Source: JAVJQS01 sp040218815 (lineage in GTDB: Bacteria; Bacteroidota; Bacteroidia; Flavobacteriales_E; Vicingaceae). Taken from it: DNA of 64,000 nucleotides. Location of the stretch: positions 221,592-285,591 of the forward strand of contig JAVJQS010000008.1 in the NCBI GenBank assembly GCA_040218815.1, read 5' to 3'. The notes beneath the pieces are model-generated. The model worked only from the letters and a program-made list of their open reading frames with translations, was not told where the DNA came from and searched no databases. Within the stretch, counting starts at the first letter, position 1. The number at the start of each line of letters is the position of its first letter. The translations under genes and the position numbers were made by a program. Below are positions 43,260 through 52,820 of this stretch, in pieces.

Positions 43260-44104
43260 TTACTATATAAAAGGTATTCCAAGCGATAAATAGTTATTTT
43301 TTTTTCAACTAAATTTCGTTCTATAATTGCTTTTGGAAGTCCGTTTAAATGATAGGTAAAGGCATATTTTTTTATCAACTTTTCATCCTGAAAAAAGCTA
43401 ATTAAGTCCAATTTTTCCTTGTCACGAGAAATGATTATTTCATGTTGACTGTTGCTCCCATATGATTTCTTAACTTTAATCAGTTGACCATCCTCATAAG
43501 AATAATTTGTCTCATTATATCCTTGATTGCGGCGATAGCTTTTAGTTTCTTTAATCAAGTGATCTTTTTTATCGAATTCTTTAGTTAAATATAGAAATGG
43601 TTTTTTAAGAGCATTTAGAGTTGTAATTCGTTTTACATTATTGGTTGAATCGTATTCGAAATAATGCAGGTAAGTAGTATCTATAGCACTATTTATAGCA
43701 TTTATTTTTACCTCCTTGAAAAGCATATCCCCGATATAAAAATAGTAGTAGTTAAAATGGAAAAGTCCTTGTCGTTCTGATCTCTTGCTAAGCTTTCCTT
43801 CTTTATTGTATGAATAAATAAAAGTTGCTGTATCTATCTTTTTCCTCAATGCCACAGATTTGTAACTTGCGCTTAACTTGCCTGATTGATTAAACTCATA
43901 ATGTAAAAAGTCACGTTCAGTTTTAAAAGCTTGACCATCATCTTTTTCGCTCAGCCAAATATGGATTGCTGCAATATTATTCTTACGAATAGTCGAGTCC
44001 TTAAAGAAGCTTTCATTTTCAAACCACTCTTGTTGGAATGAAAAAAATTGTCCACAAACATTTAAAGTTGAAATTAAGAGAAGAGAAAACAATAAGAACT
44101 TCAT
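43256..44104 (-). CDS. Uncharacterised secreted protein with YD/wedge-like beta repeats
   Basis: 282 residues; no family named. Signal peptide MKFLLFSLLLISTLNVCGQ. The mature protein is built of short strand pairs with recurring Y/F-x-Y...G-K/Q-L patterns (YNKEGKLSKRSE; YEFNQSGKLSASY; YSYEDGQLIKVKKSY; HLNGLPKAIIER), as in YD or MORN-like repeats of cell-surface proteins. It lies 18 bases downstream of the DUF255 gene and is probably co-transcribed. Confidence 0.65.
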   Translation of the reverse strand: MKFLLFSLLLISTLNVCGQFFSFQQEWFENESFFKDSTIRKNNIAAIHIWLSEKDDGQAFKTERDFLHYEFNQSGKLSASYKSVALRKKIDTATFIYSYNKEGKLSKRSERQGLFHFNYYYFYIGDMLFKEVKINAINSAIDTTYLHYFEYDSTNNVKRITTLNALKKPFLYLTKEFDKKDHLIKETKSYRRNQGYNETNYSYEDGQLIKVKKSYGSNSQHEIIISRDKEKLDLISFFQDEKLIKKYAFTYHLNGLPKAIIERNLVEKKITIYRLEYLLYSN

Positions 44105-44122
44105 CCAGGGCCTTCGAAATAG

Positions 44123-46222
44123 TTAATTAAGCAATTGTTTCAATGCTTCTTCAGCTGAAGTAACAGGTAATTGACAGACTTTATTTTCGCAAACATATAT
44201 AGTGGTTTGTCCTTCTGTCCATTTGCCTTCTAAAAGTGGAATGCTCTCTTTGTCAGTTTTCAGTCCCATTATTAATTTGTTTGGGGTGAATTTTTGATGC
44301 AATGAAACAATTTTTTGAGGTGCTTCTACTCCACAAACAGCAACTTCATAATACGGTTGAGCAACTTCCATGAGAAAGTTTGCCCAGTTAGAATAGGAGG
44401 GAAGATAAGTGTTAAATAGAGGAATCATGTTGGCCAACATTTGTTTGCTCAAGTCTTTATATTCAGCATTGTCAAAATAAATCCCTAATCGATACGCGCT
44501 TCTTGCTATACTGCTGTTTGATGCAGGTATAACGTTATCAGTTAGTTCTTTTTTGCGTGCAAAAAGCTCTGGGTCTTCATTGCTTGTAAAATAGAATAAA
44601 CCGCTTTCCTCGTCATAGAAATGAGTTGTTGCATATTCAAATAAATCTTTGGCTGATATTAACCACTTTTCATTTAAACTTGCTTCATATAGCTTTATAA
44701 ATGCATCAATTGTGAAGCTATAATCTTCTAAGTATCCATTTATATTTGATTTGCCAGATTTATAATTATGCCAAAGACCACCATCTTTCTTTCTTTGTTG
44801 CTTTAAAAGAAATTCAGCATTGCTTTCGGCAGTTTGCAAATAATCTGAATTACCAAAAGTCAAATAAGCATCAACTAAACCGCTAATCATTAATGCGTTC
44901 CATGAGGTCAAGGTTTTGTCATCTAAGCCTGGCCGAACTCTTTTATCTCTTACTTTTAATAATTTAGATTTTATCTCTTCAATTTGCTTTTCGTATTCTT
45001 CCAATGATAAATCTGCGCTTTTTGCAAGTTCAATATTTTTCTTATTGCGTAACAATATGTAATTGCCATGTTCCCATAACCCAGTTGAATTGATGTTAAA
45101 ATAATCCTTCGCAAGCTCATAGTCTTTTCCGAGTAGGTTTTTTAATTCTTCCTTTTGCCAGACATAAAACTTTCCTTCTTCGCCTTCAGAGTCAGCATCT
45201 AAAGCTGAATAAAATGCGCCAGATGGATCTGTTAACTCCCTAATTACAAAAGTTATTGTTTCATCTACAATTTGCTGATAAAGAGGGTTTTTACTTTTTT
45301 GATAAGCTTTGGAATATAAGGAAACAAGTTGCGCATTATCGTAAAGCATTTTTTCAAAGTGAGGCACTTTCCATTTCATATCAGTTGAATAGCGAGAAAA
45401 CCCACCGCCAATTTGATCATAAATTCCACCGAATGCCATCTTGTCTAAGGTTAAAAAGACTTGTTCCTCTAGTAGTTTGTCTTCCTTATGAAAAGCATAA
45501 TTCAGTAAAAACTCATAGTTGTTTGGAATTGGAAATTTGGGAGCTTGGTTGTTACCTCCATCTTTTTTATCAAATGCTGACCTCCAATTTTCTAATCCTT
45601 TTGAAAGACTGTCTAGACTGAATTTTGATTTTATTTCTACCTTTTCTATTAATTCAGACTCGCGCACACCTAAACTTAATTTATTTGCATATTCTATTAC
45701 TTTTTGGGGTTCATTGGTGTATAGATTATTTAATTTTTTAAGGAGCTCAATCCAATTTTCTTTGGGAAAATAGGTGCCACCATAAAATGGTTTACCCTCT
45801 GGAGTGGCAAAGCAATTTAATGGCCATCCTCCTCTTCCAGTCATCAATTGAACAGCATTCATATATACTTGATCAATGTCGGGACGTTCTTCGCGGTCAA
45901 CTTTTATACAAATGAAATTTTTATTCATCAATTCCGCTACGGCAGAATCTTCAAAACTTTCGTGTTCCATTACATGGCACCAATGACAAGCAGAGTATCC
46001 TATGCTTATTAAAATGGGTTTGTTTTCTTTTTTTGCTTTTTCTAGAGCTTCATCACCCCAAGGCATCCAATTTACTGGGTTATGTGCATGTTGCAGTAAA
46101 TAAGGGCTGCTTTCATTAATTAATAAATTGGTATTTTTTGATTCCTTTTCCGAAGATTGTTGTTGTGGCATAGTACAATTCGATAAAAAAAGTGCTAGAA
46201 AAATTAGTAATGTCGTCCTCAT
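44123..46222 (-). CDS. Thioredoxin-domain lipoprotein of the DUF255/YyaL family
   Basis: 699 residues from the ATG at 46222 (MRTTLLIFLALFLSNCT); an in-frame TTG three codons earlier coincides with a TTTG promoter-like element and is rejected. Lipobox cysteine C16. N-terminal thioredoxin-like domain with SPYLLQHAHNPVNW and CHWC (79-82), followed by DREERPDIDQVYM and GGWPLNCFATP. The remaining 500 residues are an (alpha/alpha)6-type barrel seen in this family (YDNAQLVSLYSKAY; FYVWQKEELKNLLG; SWNALMISGL). Related to human SPATA20. The biochemical role is undetermined. Confidence 0.9.
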   Translation of the reverse strand: MRTTLLIFLALFLSNCTMPQQQSSEKESKNTNLLINESSPYLLQHAHNPVNWMPWGDEALEKAKKENKPILISIGYSACHWCHVMEHESFEDSAVAELMNKNFICIKVDREERPDIDQVYMNAVQLMTGRGGWPLNCFATPEGKPFYGGTYFPKENWIELLKKLNNLYTNEPQKVIEYANKLSLGVRESELIEKVEIKSKFSLDSLSKGLENWRSAFDKKDGGNNQAPKFPIPNNYEFLLNYAFHKEDKLLEEQVFLTLDKMAFGGIYDQIGGGFSRYSTDMKWKVPHFEKMLYDNAQLVSLYSKAYQKSKNPLYQQIVDETITFVIRELTDPSGAFYSALDADSEGEEGKFYVWQKEELKNLLGKDYELAKDYFNINSTGLWEHGNYILLRNKKNIELAKSADLSLEEYEKQIEEIKSKLLKVRDKRVRPGLDDKTLTSWNALMISGLVDAYLTFGNSDYLQTAESNAEFLLKQQRKKDGGLWHNYKSGKSNINGYLEDYSFTIDAFIKLYEASLNEKWLISAKDLFEYATTHFYDEESGLFYFTSNEDPELFARKKELTDNVIPASNSSIARSAYRLGIYFDNAEYKDLSKQMLANMIPLFNTYLPSYSNWANFLMEVAQPYYEVAVCGVEAPQKIVSLHQKFTPNKLIMGLKTDKESIPLLEGKWTEGQTTIYVCENKVCQLPVTSAEEALKQLLN

Positions 46223-46303
46223 AATATACAAAGGTCGGGATTATTAACAAGAAGAAGCACAATAGGTTAAAATTTGGTGTCCTCCAAAAACTATTGAAAT
46301 TGC

Positions 46304-46311
46304 TATTTTTG
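46304..46311 (+). promoter_or_regulatory. -7 promoter box TATTTTTG for the PKD surface-protein gene
   Basis: Perfect TAnnTTTG with exactly four bases before the ATG at 46316. On the other strand a GACCTTTG (one mismatch) lies six bases before the DUF255 ATG. Confidence 0.6.
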
Positions 46312-46315
46312 GTGT

Positions 46316-48769
46316 ATGCTTAAATCACAGCGTTTAACATTACTTTTTTGTTTGCTAGTGAGTGGATTTGATAGCCATGCTACACATATCGTTGGAGGAT
46401 ATTTTACTTACAAATGTTTAGGTAGTGTTAATACAATTAATGCTGAGTACGAAGTTACTTTTCAATTCTATCGTGATTGCAGCAGTGATACAAATGCTCA
46501 ATTTGACCCCTTTATACCAGTCTCAATTTTTAGATCTAATAGTACCCTTTTAAGAGTGGACACATTCTTAATTGATCAATCTGATACAATTCCGGTAAAT
46601 ATAAATAACCCATGTGTTAAAAATACACCTGATATTTGTGTAGAAGAAGGAATCTATTTAGACACCATTTTACTTCCAAGAAATGCTCCATTTGAATTAG
46701 TATTTCAACGTTGTTGTAGGAATGGAATTATTGATAATGTAACTAACCCTGGGATGACGGGCTCTAGCTTTTCAATTACAGTGCCTGCTTTCAATACCGT
46801 TGGATGTAACTCAAGCCCAGTCTTTAATAATTTCCCTCCAATTGTACTATGTAGTCAGTTTGATGTAGATTTAGATCTTTCTGCATCAGACGGTGATAAT
46901 GATTCATTGGCTTATTCGTTTTGTGCACCTTTTGATTATCCAAATCAATTAAATCCAAGGCCAATACCTGCATTTGCTCCGCCATATAGTTTGCTTGCTT
47001 TTGAGGCTCCTCAAACTGCTACAAATCCAATACCATCTAACCCTCAATTAAGTATAAATACGCAAACAGGAAAAGTGACAGGAGTGCCTACTGGTTTTGG
47101 AGACTATGTAGTAGGATTCTGTGTTGAAGAATGGAGAAACGGTGTACTATTGTCAACAACGCGCAGAGATTTGCAGGTTAGCACTGGTAATTGTAACCCA
47201 GTTATCATAAATGCAGTACAAAATCAAACACAGTTTTGCGATGGCCTTACAGTTGCTTTTAATAACCAATCCTCGTCGCCTGATTTGGACACCTTGTTTT
47301 ATTTTTGGGACTTTGGCGATACCACCACTTTGGGAGATACTTCCTTAGCAAAAAATCCAACTTATACGTATCCTGATTCAGGTGATTATGTAATTACTTT
47401 GATTGTTAACCCTGGCTTTTCTTGTGCCGATACATCAACAGTTTCTTTTCGGGTAGATGCTTTGCTAGACCCAACTTTAGGTGTTGATGGAAATTTTTGT
47501 GCGAATCAAAATAGTGTAAATTTTGGCGCAGGTGGAACAATTGGAAGTGGTGCCACTTTCGAATGGAATTTTGGTCCCCAAGCTAGTATATCAACTAGTA
47601 CTCAAGATAGTGTTTTTGGTGTTGCTTTTCCAACAGCTGGGAAATATGGCGTTGAGTTAATAGTTACTCAAGGTGTTTGCAGTGAAACAATTATAGATTC
47701 AATTGAAATTTTTAATAACCCTACTATAGACTTTACTTTTGATACTGCTGCAGGTTGCTATCCTTTACTTGTGAACTTTACTAATTTGTCAACTGCTGAG
47801 GGAACAGTTGACTATGATTGGGATTTTGGAGATGGAGCAACATCATCATTGATTAATCCAACGCATAATTATATCGCAAACGGCTTATATGATGTTGGCT
47901 TGGAATTGAGAACTACTGATAAGTGCATTGATACCTTAAATCTAACCAAAGCTAATGCGATAGATGTTTCACTAGATTCCAGCAAAAATAATATTGGTTT
48001 TGACTTTTTTCCAAAGGAAGGTTGTCCTCCACTTCGTGTTCAATTTACGGATACTTCTTTTACTGAAGGCGATGCTGATTATATATGGGATTTTGGAACT
48101 GGAAACCCTTCTTTTGATCAAAACCCAATATCTACCTATACTGATACAGGCTATTATGATATTGGCTTAATTTTATTCTCAACCACCAGATGTGTTGATA
48201 CGCTTCGATTGACTATTGATAGTGCCATCCGTGTGCTTCCGGAGCCTATTTCTGATATACAAGTATCTGCAAATGCTTTACCGCTTAAGGAAGCAGAGTT
48301 CAGGTTTGATGGAACGGGAAGCCAGTTTGAGGAAGATGGTCAATTTTTTATTGATGGAGTAGCAGCGAGCAAGGATAGCGTGTTCAATTATACTTTTTCT
48401 GATACTGGAACTTATCAAGTTGATTATGTTACTACCAACGAATTTGATTGTGAAGACACTGCAAGTCAAACAGTATTAGTGTTTGATGAATTTGAATTTA
48501 TAATTCCCAATGTATTTTCTCCTAATGGTGATGGTATAAATGACCGATTTGAGATGCTTGCTTGTGGGGTCTATGAGTATGAGCTTTCTATTTTTGATCG
48601 TTACGGTTTAGAGGTATTTCGAAGCAACTCCTTGAACATTAATTGGGATGGTCGAATAGATGGGAAAGCTGCTAACTCTGGCGTCTATTTTTACTTGATT
48701 AGGATAAAAGATTTTCGAGGAGAGTATTTAAATTATCAGGGGGAGTTGACTCTTTTAAGGGATAACTAA
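46316..48769 (+). CDS. Large secreted PKD-domain protein with type B T9SS (gliding-motility type) C-terminal domain
   Basis: 817 residues. Signal peptide MLKSQRLTLLFCLLVSGFDSHA, followed by a beta-rich domain with paired cysteines (YKCLGSVNTINAEYEVTFQFYRDC, QRCCRNGI). Four PKD-like domains are marked by WDFGD-type cores at about 330 (FYFWDFGDTT), 418 (FEWNFG), 503 (DYDWDFGDG) and 593 (DYIWDFGTG). The last 90 residues match the type B sorting domain: VFSPNGDGINDRFEM, IFDRYGLEVF, WDG, GVYFYLIRI. Expected to be exported by the type IX system and displayed on the surface, probably as an adhesin or polysaccharide-binding protein. Confidence 0.92.
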   Translation: MLKSQRLTLLFCLLVSGFDSHATHIVGGYFTYKCLGSVNTINAEYEVTFQFYRDCSSDTNAQFDPFIPVSIFRSNSTLLRVDTFLIDQSDTIPVNINNPCVKNTPDICVEEGIYLDTILLPRNAPFELVFQRCCRNGIIDNVTNPGMTGSSFSITVPAFNTVGCNSSPVFNNFPPIVLCSQFDVDLDLSASDGDNDSLAYSFCAPFDYPNQLNPRPIPAFAPPYSLLAFEAPQTATNPIPSNPQLSINTQTGKVTGVPTGFGDYVVGFCVEEWRNGVLLSTTRRDLQVSTGNCNPVIINAVQNQTQFCDGLTVAFNNQSSSPDLDTLFYFWDFGDTTTLGDTSLAKNPTYTYPDSGDYVITLIVNPGFSCADTSTVSFRVDALLDPTLGVDGNFCANQNSVNFGAGGTIGSGATFEWNFGPQASISTSTQDSVFGVAFPTAGKYGVELIVTQGVCSETIIDSIEIFNNPTIDFTFDTAAGCYPLLVNFTNLSTAEGTVDYDWDFGDGATSSLINPTHNYIANGLYDVGLELRTTDKCIDTLNLTKANAIDVSLDSSKNNIGFDFFPKEGCPPLRVQFTDTSFTEGDADYIWDFGTGNPSFDQNPISTYTDTGYYDIGLILFSTTRCVDTLRLTIDSAIRVLPEPISDIQVSANALPLKEAEFRFDGTGSQFEEDGQFFIDGVAASKDSVFNYTFSDTGTYQVDYVTTNEFDCEDTASQTVLVFDEFEFIIPNVFSPNGDGINDRFEMLACGVYEYELSIFDRYGLEVFRSNSLNINWDGRIDGKAANSGVYFYLIRIKDFRGEYLNYQGELTLLRDN

Positions 48770-48802
48770 AAGCTGTACTTAATATAAAGTCTATTCTATT
48801 TA

Positions 48803-49276
48803 TTAAAACAGCTCTAAAGGAACAATACCGCTGTGGCTTACGTTCACTTTTCTTTTAAACATGAAGGCTTTTCCTTCAATAAACCCTTCTACCTTAAAGT
48901 CTATTTTGTCTTTTCCAGAGGCGGTTAATCCAATTAAAATTGGCAATGCATTTGGGCTCATGTCTTTATGCCTGCTGGTTAAAACCACTTTATGATATTC
49001 TTCTGAATTAGCTGGAATCTTTAACTTACCATCAATGCGTGCTTTACCCAATTTTCTTTTCTTGATGTAAAAGTCAAATTCAGAGTTAGTAACAGTTAAC
49101 TTGAAACTGTTGGGGTTCACAATTTTAATTTCCGATTCAACACTTAACCCATCAACAGAATAATCTAACAATTTAATGCTTCGAACGTCCTTAATTTCAA
49201 CATCATCATAATTGAAGCATGAGGACAAGCTAATTGCGATTAGAAATAGTAAAGAGCTTTTTAAAATTCTATTCAT
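48803..49276 (-). CDS. LEA14-like (late embryogenesis abundant type 2) lipoprotein
   Basis: 157 residues from the ATG at 49276, two bases after the TAG of the upstream peptidase gene. Lipobox LSSC. The mature region has the WHy/LEA2 beta-sandwich pattern: VEIKDVRSIKLLDYSVDGLSVESEIKIVNPNSFKLTVTNSEFDFYI, IPANSEEYHKVVL, and DFKVEGFIEGKAFMFKRKV. Function of bacterial LEA14 lipoproteins is unknown. Downstream of the M20 peptidase, co-transcribed. Confidence 0.8.
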   Translation of the reverse strand: MNRILKSSLLFLIAISLSSCFNYDDVEIKDVRSIKLLDYSVDGLSVESEIKIVNPNSFKLTVTNSEFDFYIKKRKLGKARIDGKLKIPANSEEYHKVVLTSRHKDMSPNALPILIGLTASGKDKIDFKVEGFIEGKAFMFKRKVNVSHSGIVPLELF

Positions 49277-49277
49277 C

Positions 49278-50645
49278 CTATTTCTTATTGGCGTAACTTT
49301 CATAAAAATGTGCAATTGTTTCTATCCCCTTTAAGAAATTATCGATTCCAAAATGCTCATTGGGTGAATGAATAGCATCTGTGTCTAATCCAAATCCTAG
49401 AAGAATTGATTTTAAGCCCAAAACCTCCTCAAATAATGCCACAATTGGAATGCTGCCTCCAGCTCTAACAGGAACAGGCTTTTTACCAAAACTTTTTTCC
49501 ATGGCTTCACTTGCAGCTGCATATTCAGGAATATCTATGGGCATTACATATGGAGTAGCTCCATGGTGTGGAGTAACTTTTACTTTCACTGACTTTGGAG
49601 CAATGGACTCAAAGTGCTGTTTAAACAACGCTGCAATTTCTTCGTCATCTTGGTCTGGAACTAAGCGCATCGAAATTTTAGCATTTGCTTTTGATGGAAG
49701 CACTGTTTTAGCTCCTTCTCCAGTGTACCCTCCCCAAATTCCGTTTACATCAAGGGTGGGTCGAATTCCAGTTCTTTCTATAGTGGTAAAGCCAGCTTCT
49801 CCATGCACATCTTCAATGTCTAACTTCTTTTTGTATTCCTCAAAGCTAAATGGTGTTTTAGCGATCAATTCTCTTTCTTCTTTACTTGCTTCTTTTACCT
49901 TATCGTAAAAACCAGGAATAATGATGTGATTGTTTTCATCAGTTAAGCTAGCAATCATCTGGCAAAGAATATTGATTGGATTACCAACTGCTCCACCATA
50001 TAGGCCTGAATGTAAATCGCGGTTTGGACCAACAACTTCAACCTCTAAATAACTCAAACCTTTTAAGCCTGTAGTTATAGAAGGGTTTTCCATGGATAGC
50101 ATGGAAGTGTCAGAAATTAAAATGATATCTGACTTTAATTTCGCTTTATTTTCAGCGATAAATTTTTCCAAGCTAACAGAGCCTACTTCTTCCTCCCCCT
50201 CAATAATAAATTTAACATTACATGGCAGTTGATCCGTTTCAATCATCAATTCAAAGGCTTTCACATGCATGTACATTTGTCCTTTGTCGTCGGCTGCCCC
50301 TCGTGCAAAAATTTTATTGTCTTTTATCACCGGTTCAAAAGGTGGACTATCCCACAATTCTAATGGGTCTGGTGGTTGAACATCATAATGTCCGTAAACA
50401 AGAATTGTCGGCAGGCTCGAATCAATTATTTTTTCTCCATAAACAACAGGAAACCCTTCTGTCTCGCATAATTCGGTGTTGTCGGCTCCAGCTGTGGCTA
50501 ATGTTTTCCTCACTGCTTCAGCAGCATCCATAACGCTAGGTTTGTATTTGGAGTCAGCACTAATAGATGGTATTTTCAGGAGTTCAATCAGTTCTTTTAC
50601 GAAGCGATCTTTATTTTCTTGAATGTATTCTGAAACGTTTTTCAT
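49278..50645 (-). CDS. M20 family dipeptidase/metallopeptidase
   Basis: 455 residues, cytosolic, no signal. Two-zinc exopeptidase fold: YGHYDVQPPDPLELW with the first metal His, ARGAADDKGQMYMH with the bridging Asp, IIEGEEEVGS with the catalytic Glu pair, and the C-terminal FGLDTDAIHSPNEHFG supplying a metal His. The dimerisation lid lies near residues 200-320. Cleaves dipeptides; exact specificity unknown. Confidence 0.92.
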   Translation of the reverse strand: MKNVSEYIQENKDRFVKELIELLKIPSISADSKYKPSVMDAAEAVRKTLATAGADNTELCETEGFPVVYGEKIIDSSLPTILVYGHYDVQPPDPLELWDSPPFEPVIKDNKIFARGAADDKGQMYMHVKAFELMIETDQLPCNVKFIIEGEEEVGSVSLEKFIAENKAKLKSDIILISDTSMLSMENPSITTGLKGLSYLEVEVVGPNRDLHSGLYGGAVGNPINILCQMIASLTDENNHIIIPGFYDKVKEASKEERELIAKTPFSFEEYKKKLDIEDVHGEAGFTTIERTGIRPTLDVNGIWGGYTGEGAKTVLPSKANAKISMRLVPDQDDEEIAALFKQHFESIAPKSVKVKVTPHHGATPYVMPIDIPEYAAASEAMEKSFGKKPVPVRAGGSIPIVALFEEVLGLKSILLGFGLDTDAIHSPNEHFGIDNFLKGIETIAHFYESYANKK

Positions 50646-50720
50646 GCTGCAATAATTAGTTTTTAAAGATACGATTTGAGAGGGGTGGAGTTCAAATAAA
50701 TAGACTTAATTAAGCTTAAT

Positions 50721-52244
50721 TCAAATTAAAATTTGGCCATCCATTTCACTAGGAATTTCTATATCCATCAGCTTTAGTATGCTAGGAGCAACATCGGCAA
50801 GCTTTCCATTTTTTATTCTATTGAAATGCTTATCAATCAATATAACTGGCACTGGATTTGTGGTATGAGCCGTGTTTGGGCTACCATCTTCATTTATTGC
50901 AAAATCAGCATTTCCATGATCTGCAATAATTATAAAAGAATAATCATGTGCTTTACCAGTTTCAACAATTTCTCCTAAACAACTGTCTACTTTTTCTACA
51001 GCTTTTTTAATGGCATCAAAAACACCAGTGTGGCCAACCATATCGGGATTTGCAAAATTTAGACAGATAAAATCGGCACTTTCAGCAGTTATTTCAGCCT
51101 TTATTTTTGCGGTGACTTCATCGGCGCTCATCTCGGGTTGCAAGTCATAAGTAGCTACTTTCGGTGAATTAGCCATTAATCTAGTTTCACCCTCAAAAGG
51201 ATTTTCTCTACCTCCTGAAAAGAAAAAAGTAACATGAGGGTATTTTTCAGTTTCTGCAATTCGAATTTGCTTGAGTCCATTCTTACTCAACACTTCTCCT
51301 ATGGTATTTTGTAAATTATCTTTCTTAAAAAGCACATGAACCTCCTTGAAATTATTATCATAGTTGGTCATGGTAACATAGTAGAGGGGGAGCCTTTTCA
51401 TGTCAAACTCCGAAAAATCTTCTTGGTGCAAGGCGCGTGTTATTTCTCGACATCGATCAGTTCTAAAGTTAAAACAGATTACAACATCATCGGGATTTAT
51501 TTGGGCAATGGCGTGTTTATCATCATTTACTACTACAATGGGTTCTACAAATTCATCTGTAATACCATTCTTATAGGATTCTTTTAATGCAGTCAACGGA
51601 TCCTGAGTTTTTTTGCCTTTTCCATGGACCAATAAATCATAAGCTTTTTTTATTCTTTCCCATCGCAGGTCTCTGTCCATGGCATAATAGCGACCGATTA
51701 CCGAGGCTATTTTCGTGGAAGTATTATTTATACTTTCCTTAAGTTCAGCTAAAAATTTTACACCACTTTTTGGATCAGTATCTCTCCCATCAGTGAACGC
51801 GTGAATATAGCTGTGCTTTACACCATTTTCATTGGCCAATTCGCAAAGCTTTTTTAAGTGGTTGATGTGTGAATGGATTCCACCATCAGAAACCAATCCC
51901 ATGAAATGGACATTTTTATTATGCTTCTTAGCATAGTTAAAAGCAGCAGTTAATTCCGAGTTTTCAGCCAAGCTATTATCAGCAACAGCCTTATTTATTT
52001 TTACCAAGTCTTGGTATACTACTCTGCCAGCTCCAATATTTAGGTGTCCTACTTCTGAATTTCCCATTTGACCTTCAGGTAAGCCTACATGTTCACCATC
52101 AGTCAGTAGGGTGGAGTTAGGGTAAGTATTTATGAGAGAGTCAAATACGGGTGTATGAGCCTTGTAAATGGCATCGGAACTGTCTTTTTTACCATACCCC
52201 CATCCATCAAGAATAATGAGCGCTACTTTTTGTTGGGTTTGCAT
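50721..52244 (-). CDS. gpmI: 2,3-bisphosphoglycerate-independent phosphoglycerate mutase
   Basis: 507 residues, glycolysis/gluconeogenesis. Metal and catalytic features of the alkaline-phosphatase superfamily are seen: LIILDGWGYG at the N-terminus, MGNSEVGHLNIGAGR with the phosphoserine residue, GRYYAMDRDLRWERI, FNFRTDRCREIT, NFANPDMVGHTG and IADHGNAD. It is monocistronic; a promoter box ends four bases before the ATG. Confidence 0.97.
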   Translation of the reverse strand: MQTQQKVALIILDGWGYGKKDSSDAIYKAHTPVFDSLINTYPNSTLLTDGEHVGLPEGQMGNSEVGHLNIGAGRVVYQDLVKINKAVADNSLAENSELTAAFNYAKKHNKNVHFMGLVSDGGIHSHINHLKKLCELANENGVKHSYIHAFTDGRDTDPKSGVKFLAELKESINNTSTKIASVIGRYYAMDRDLRWERIKKAYDLLVHGKGKKTQDPLTALKESYKNGITDEFVEPIVVVNDDKHAIAQINPDDVVICFNFRTDRCREITRALHQEDFSEFDMKRLPLYYVTMTNYDNNFKEVHVLFKKDNLQNTIGEVLSKNGLKQIRIAETEKYPHVTFFFSGGRENPFEGETRLMANSPKVATYDLQPEMSADEVTAKIKAEITAESADFICLNFANPDMVGHTGVFDAIKKAVEKVDSCLGEIVETGKAHDYSFIIIADHGNADFAINEDGSPNTAHTTNPVPVILIDKHFNRIKNGKLADVAPSILKLMDIEIPSEMDGQILI

Positions 52245-52248
52245 ACTG

Positions 52249-52256
52249 CAAAGTTA
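52249..52256 (-). promoter_or_regulatory. -7 promoter box TAACTTTG for gpmI
   Basis: Perfect TAnnTTTG with exactly four bases before the gpmI ATG at 52244; leaderless transcript expected. Confidence 0.6.
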
Positions 52257-52313
52257 AACCGGAATAGCTGAATATAAAAAGTACAATTTGAAGAAAAAGT
52301 ATAAGATGTTAGC

Positions 52314-52799
52314 TTAGAGTTTCTTGATCATCCAAATATCACAATTATCGTGGCCTGAATTACCTAAGGCATGATCCAAGTAAGTAAAACCATAATTTTC
52401 ATACAGTTTAACTGCTTTAGCAAAGCTGGGTTGACTTTCGATGTATAAATATTTGTAGCCAAATTTTCTTGCTTCTTCGATGCTCTTTTCAAATAAGGAT
52501 TTCCCAATTCCCCTTCCTCTTGCATCTGCTGCCAAGTAAAATTTCACTAATTCAGCATAGCCATCATCTAAGCCTTCGGTTGGGTAAATTCCACAGCATC
52601 CAAGTATCTCTTGATTTTCTTCAGCCACAAAGCAGGTCGCATTTTCTTGTGCTTTAAAAAGTTCATAAAGTTGATCAGTGGTTGGGTCTGAGTAAACTGT
52701 TCCAGTTTTTGGAGCATCAAACTCTATAAATGCATTGCGAATTATAGTTGCTAAATGGGCATTGTCAGTTGGCGCTATTCGACGAATTATATAGCTCAT
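52314..52799 (-). CDS. GNAT family N-acetyltransferase
   Basis: 161 residues, cytosolic. Acetyl-CoA motif A is AELVKFYLAADARGRGIGKSLFEKSIEEAR (RGRGIGK P-loop), followed by a strand and the KLYENYGFTYLD motif B. The N-terminus (YIIRRIAPTDNAHLATIIRNAF) is usual for the family. Substrate unknown. Twenty-one bases downstream of the beta-lactamase-fold gene, likely the same transcript. Confidence 0.87.
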   Translation of the reverse strand: MSYIIRRIAPTDNAHLATIIRNAFIEFDAPKTGTVYSDPTTDQLYELFKAQENATCFVAEENQEILGCCGIYPTEGLDDGYAELVKFYLAADARGRGIGKSLFEKSIEEARKFGYKYLYIESQPSFAKAVKLYENYGFTYLDHALGNSGHDNCDIWMIKKL

Positions 52800-52820
52800 T
52801 TAATTGGCTTTACCCTAAAA

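Noticed and set aside
49381..49908. Open frame of 175 codons opposite the M20 peptidase gene
   Set aside because: Complete overlap with a conserved enzyme on the other strand and no recognisable motif.
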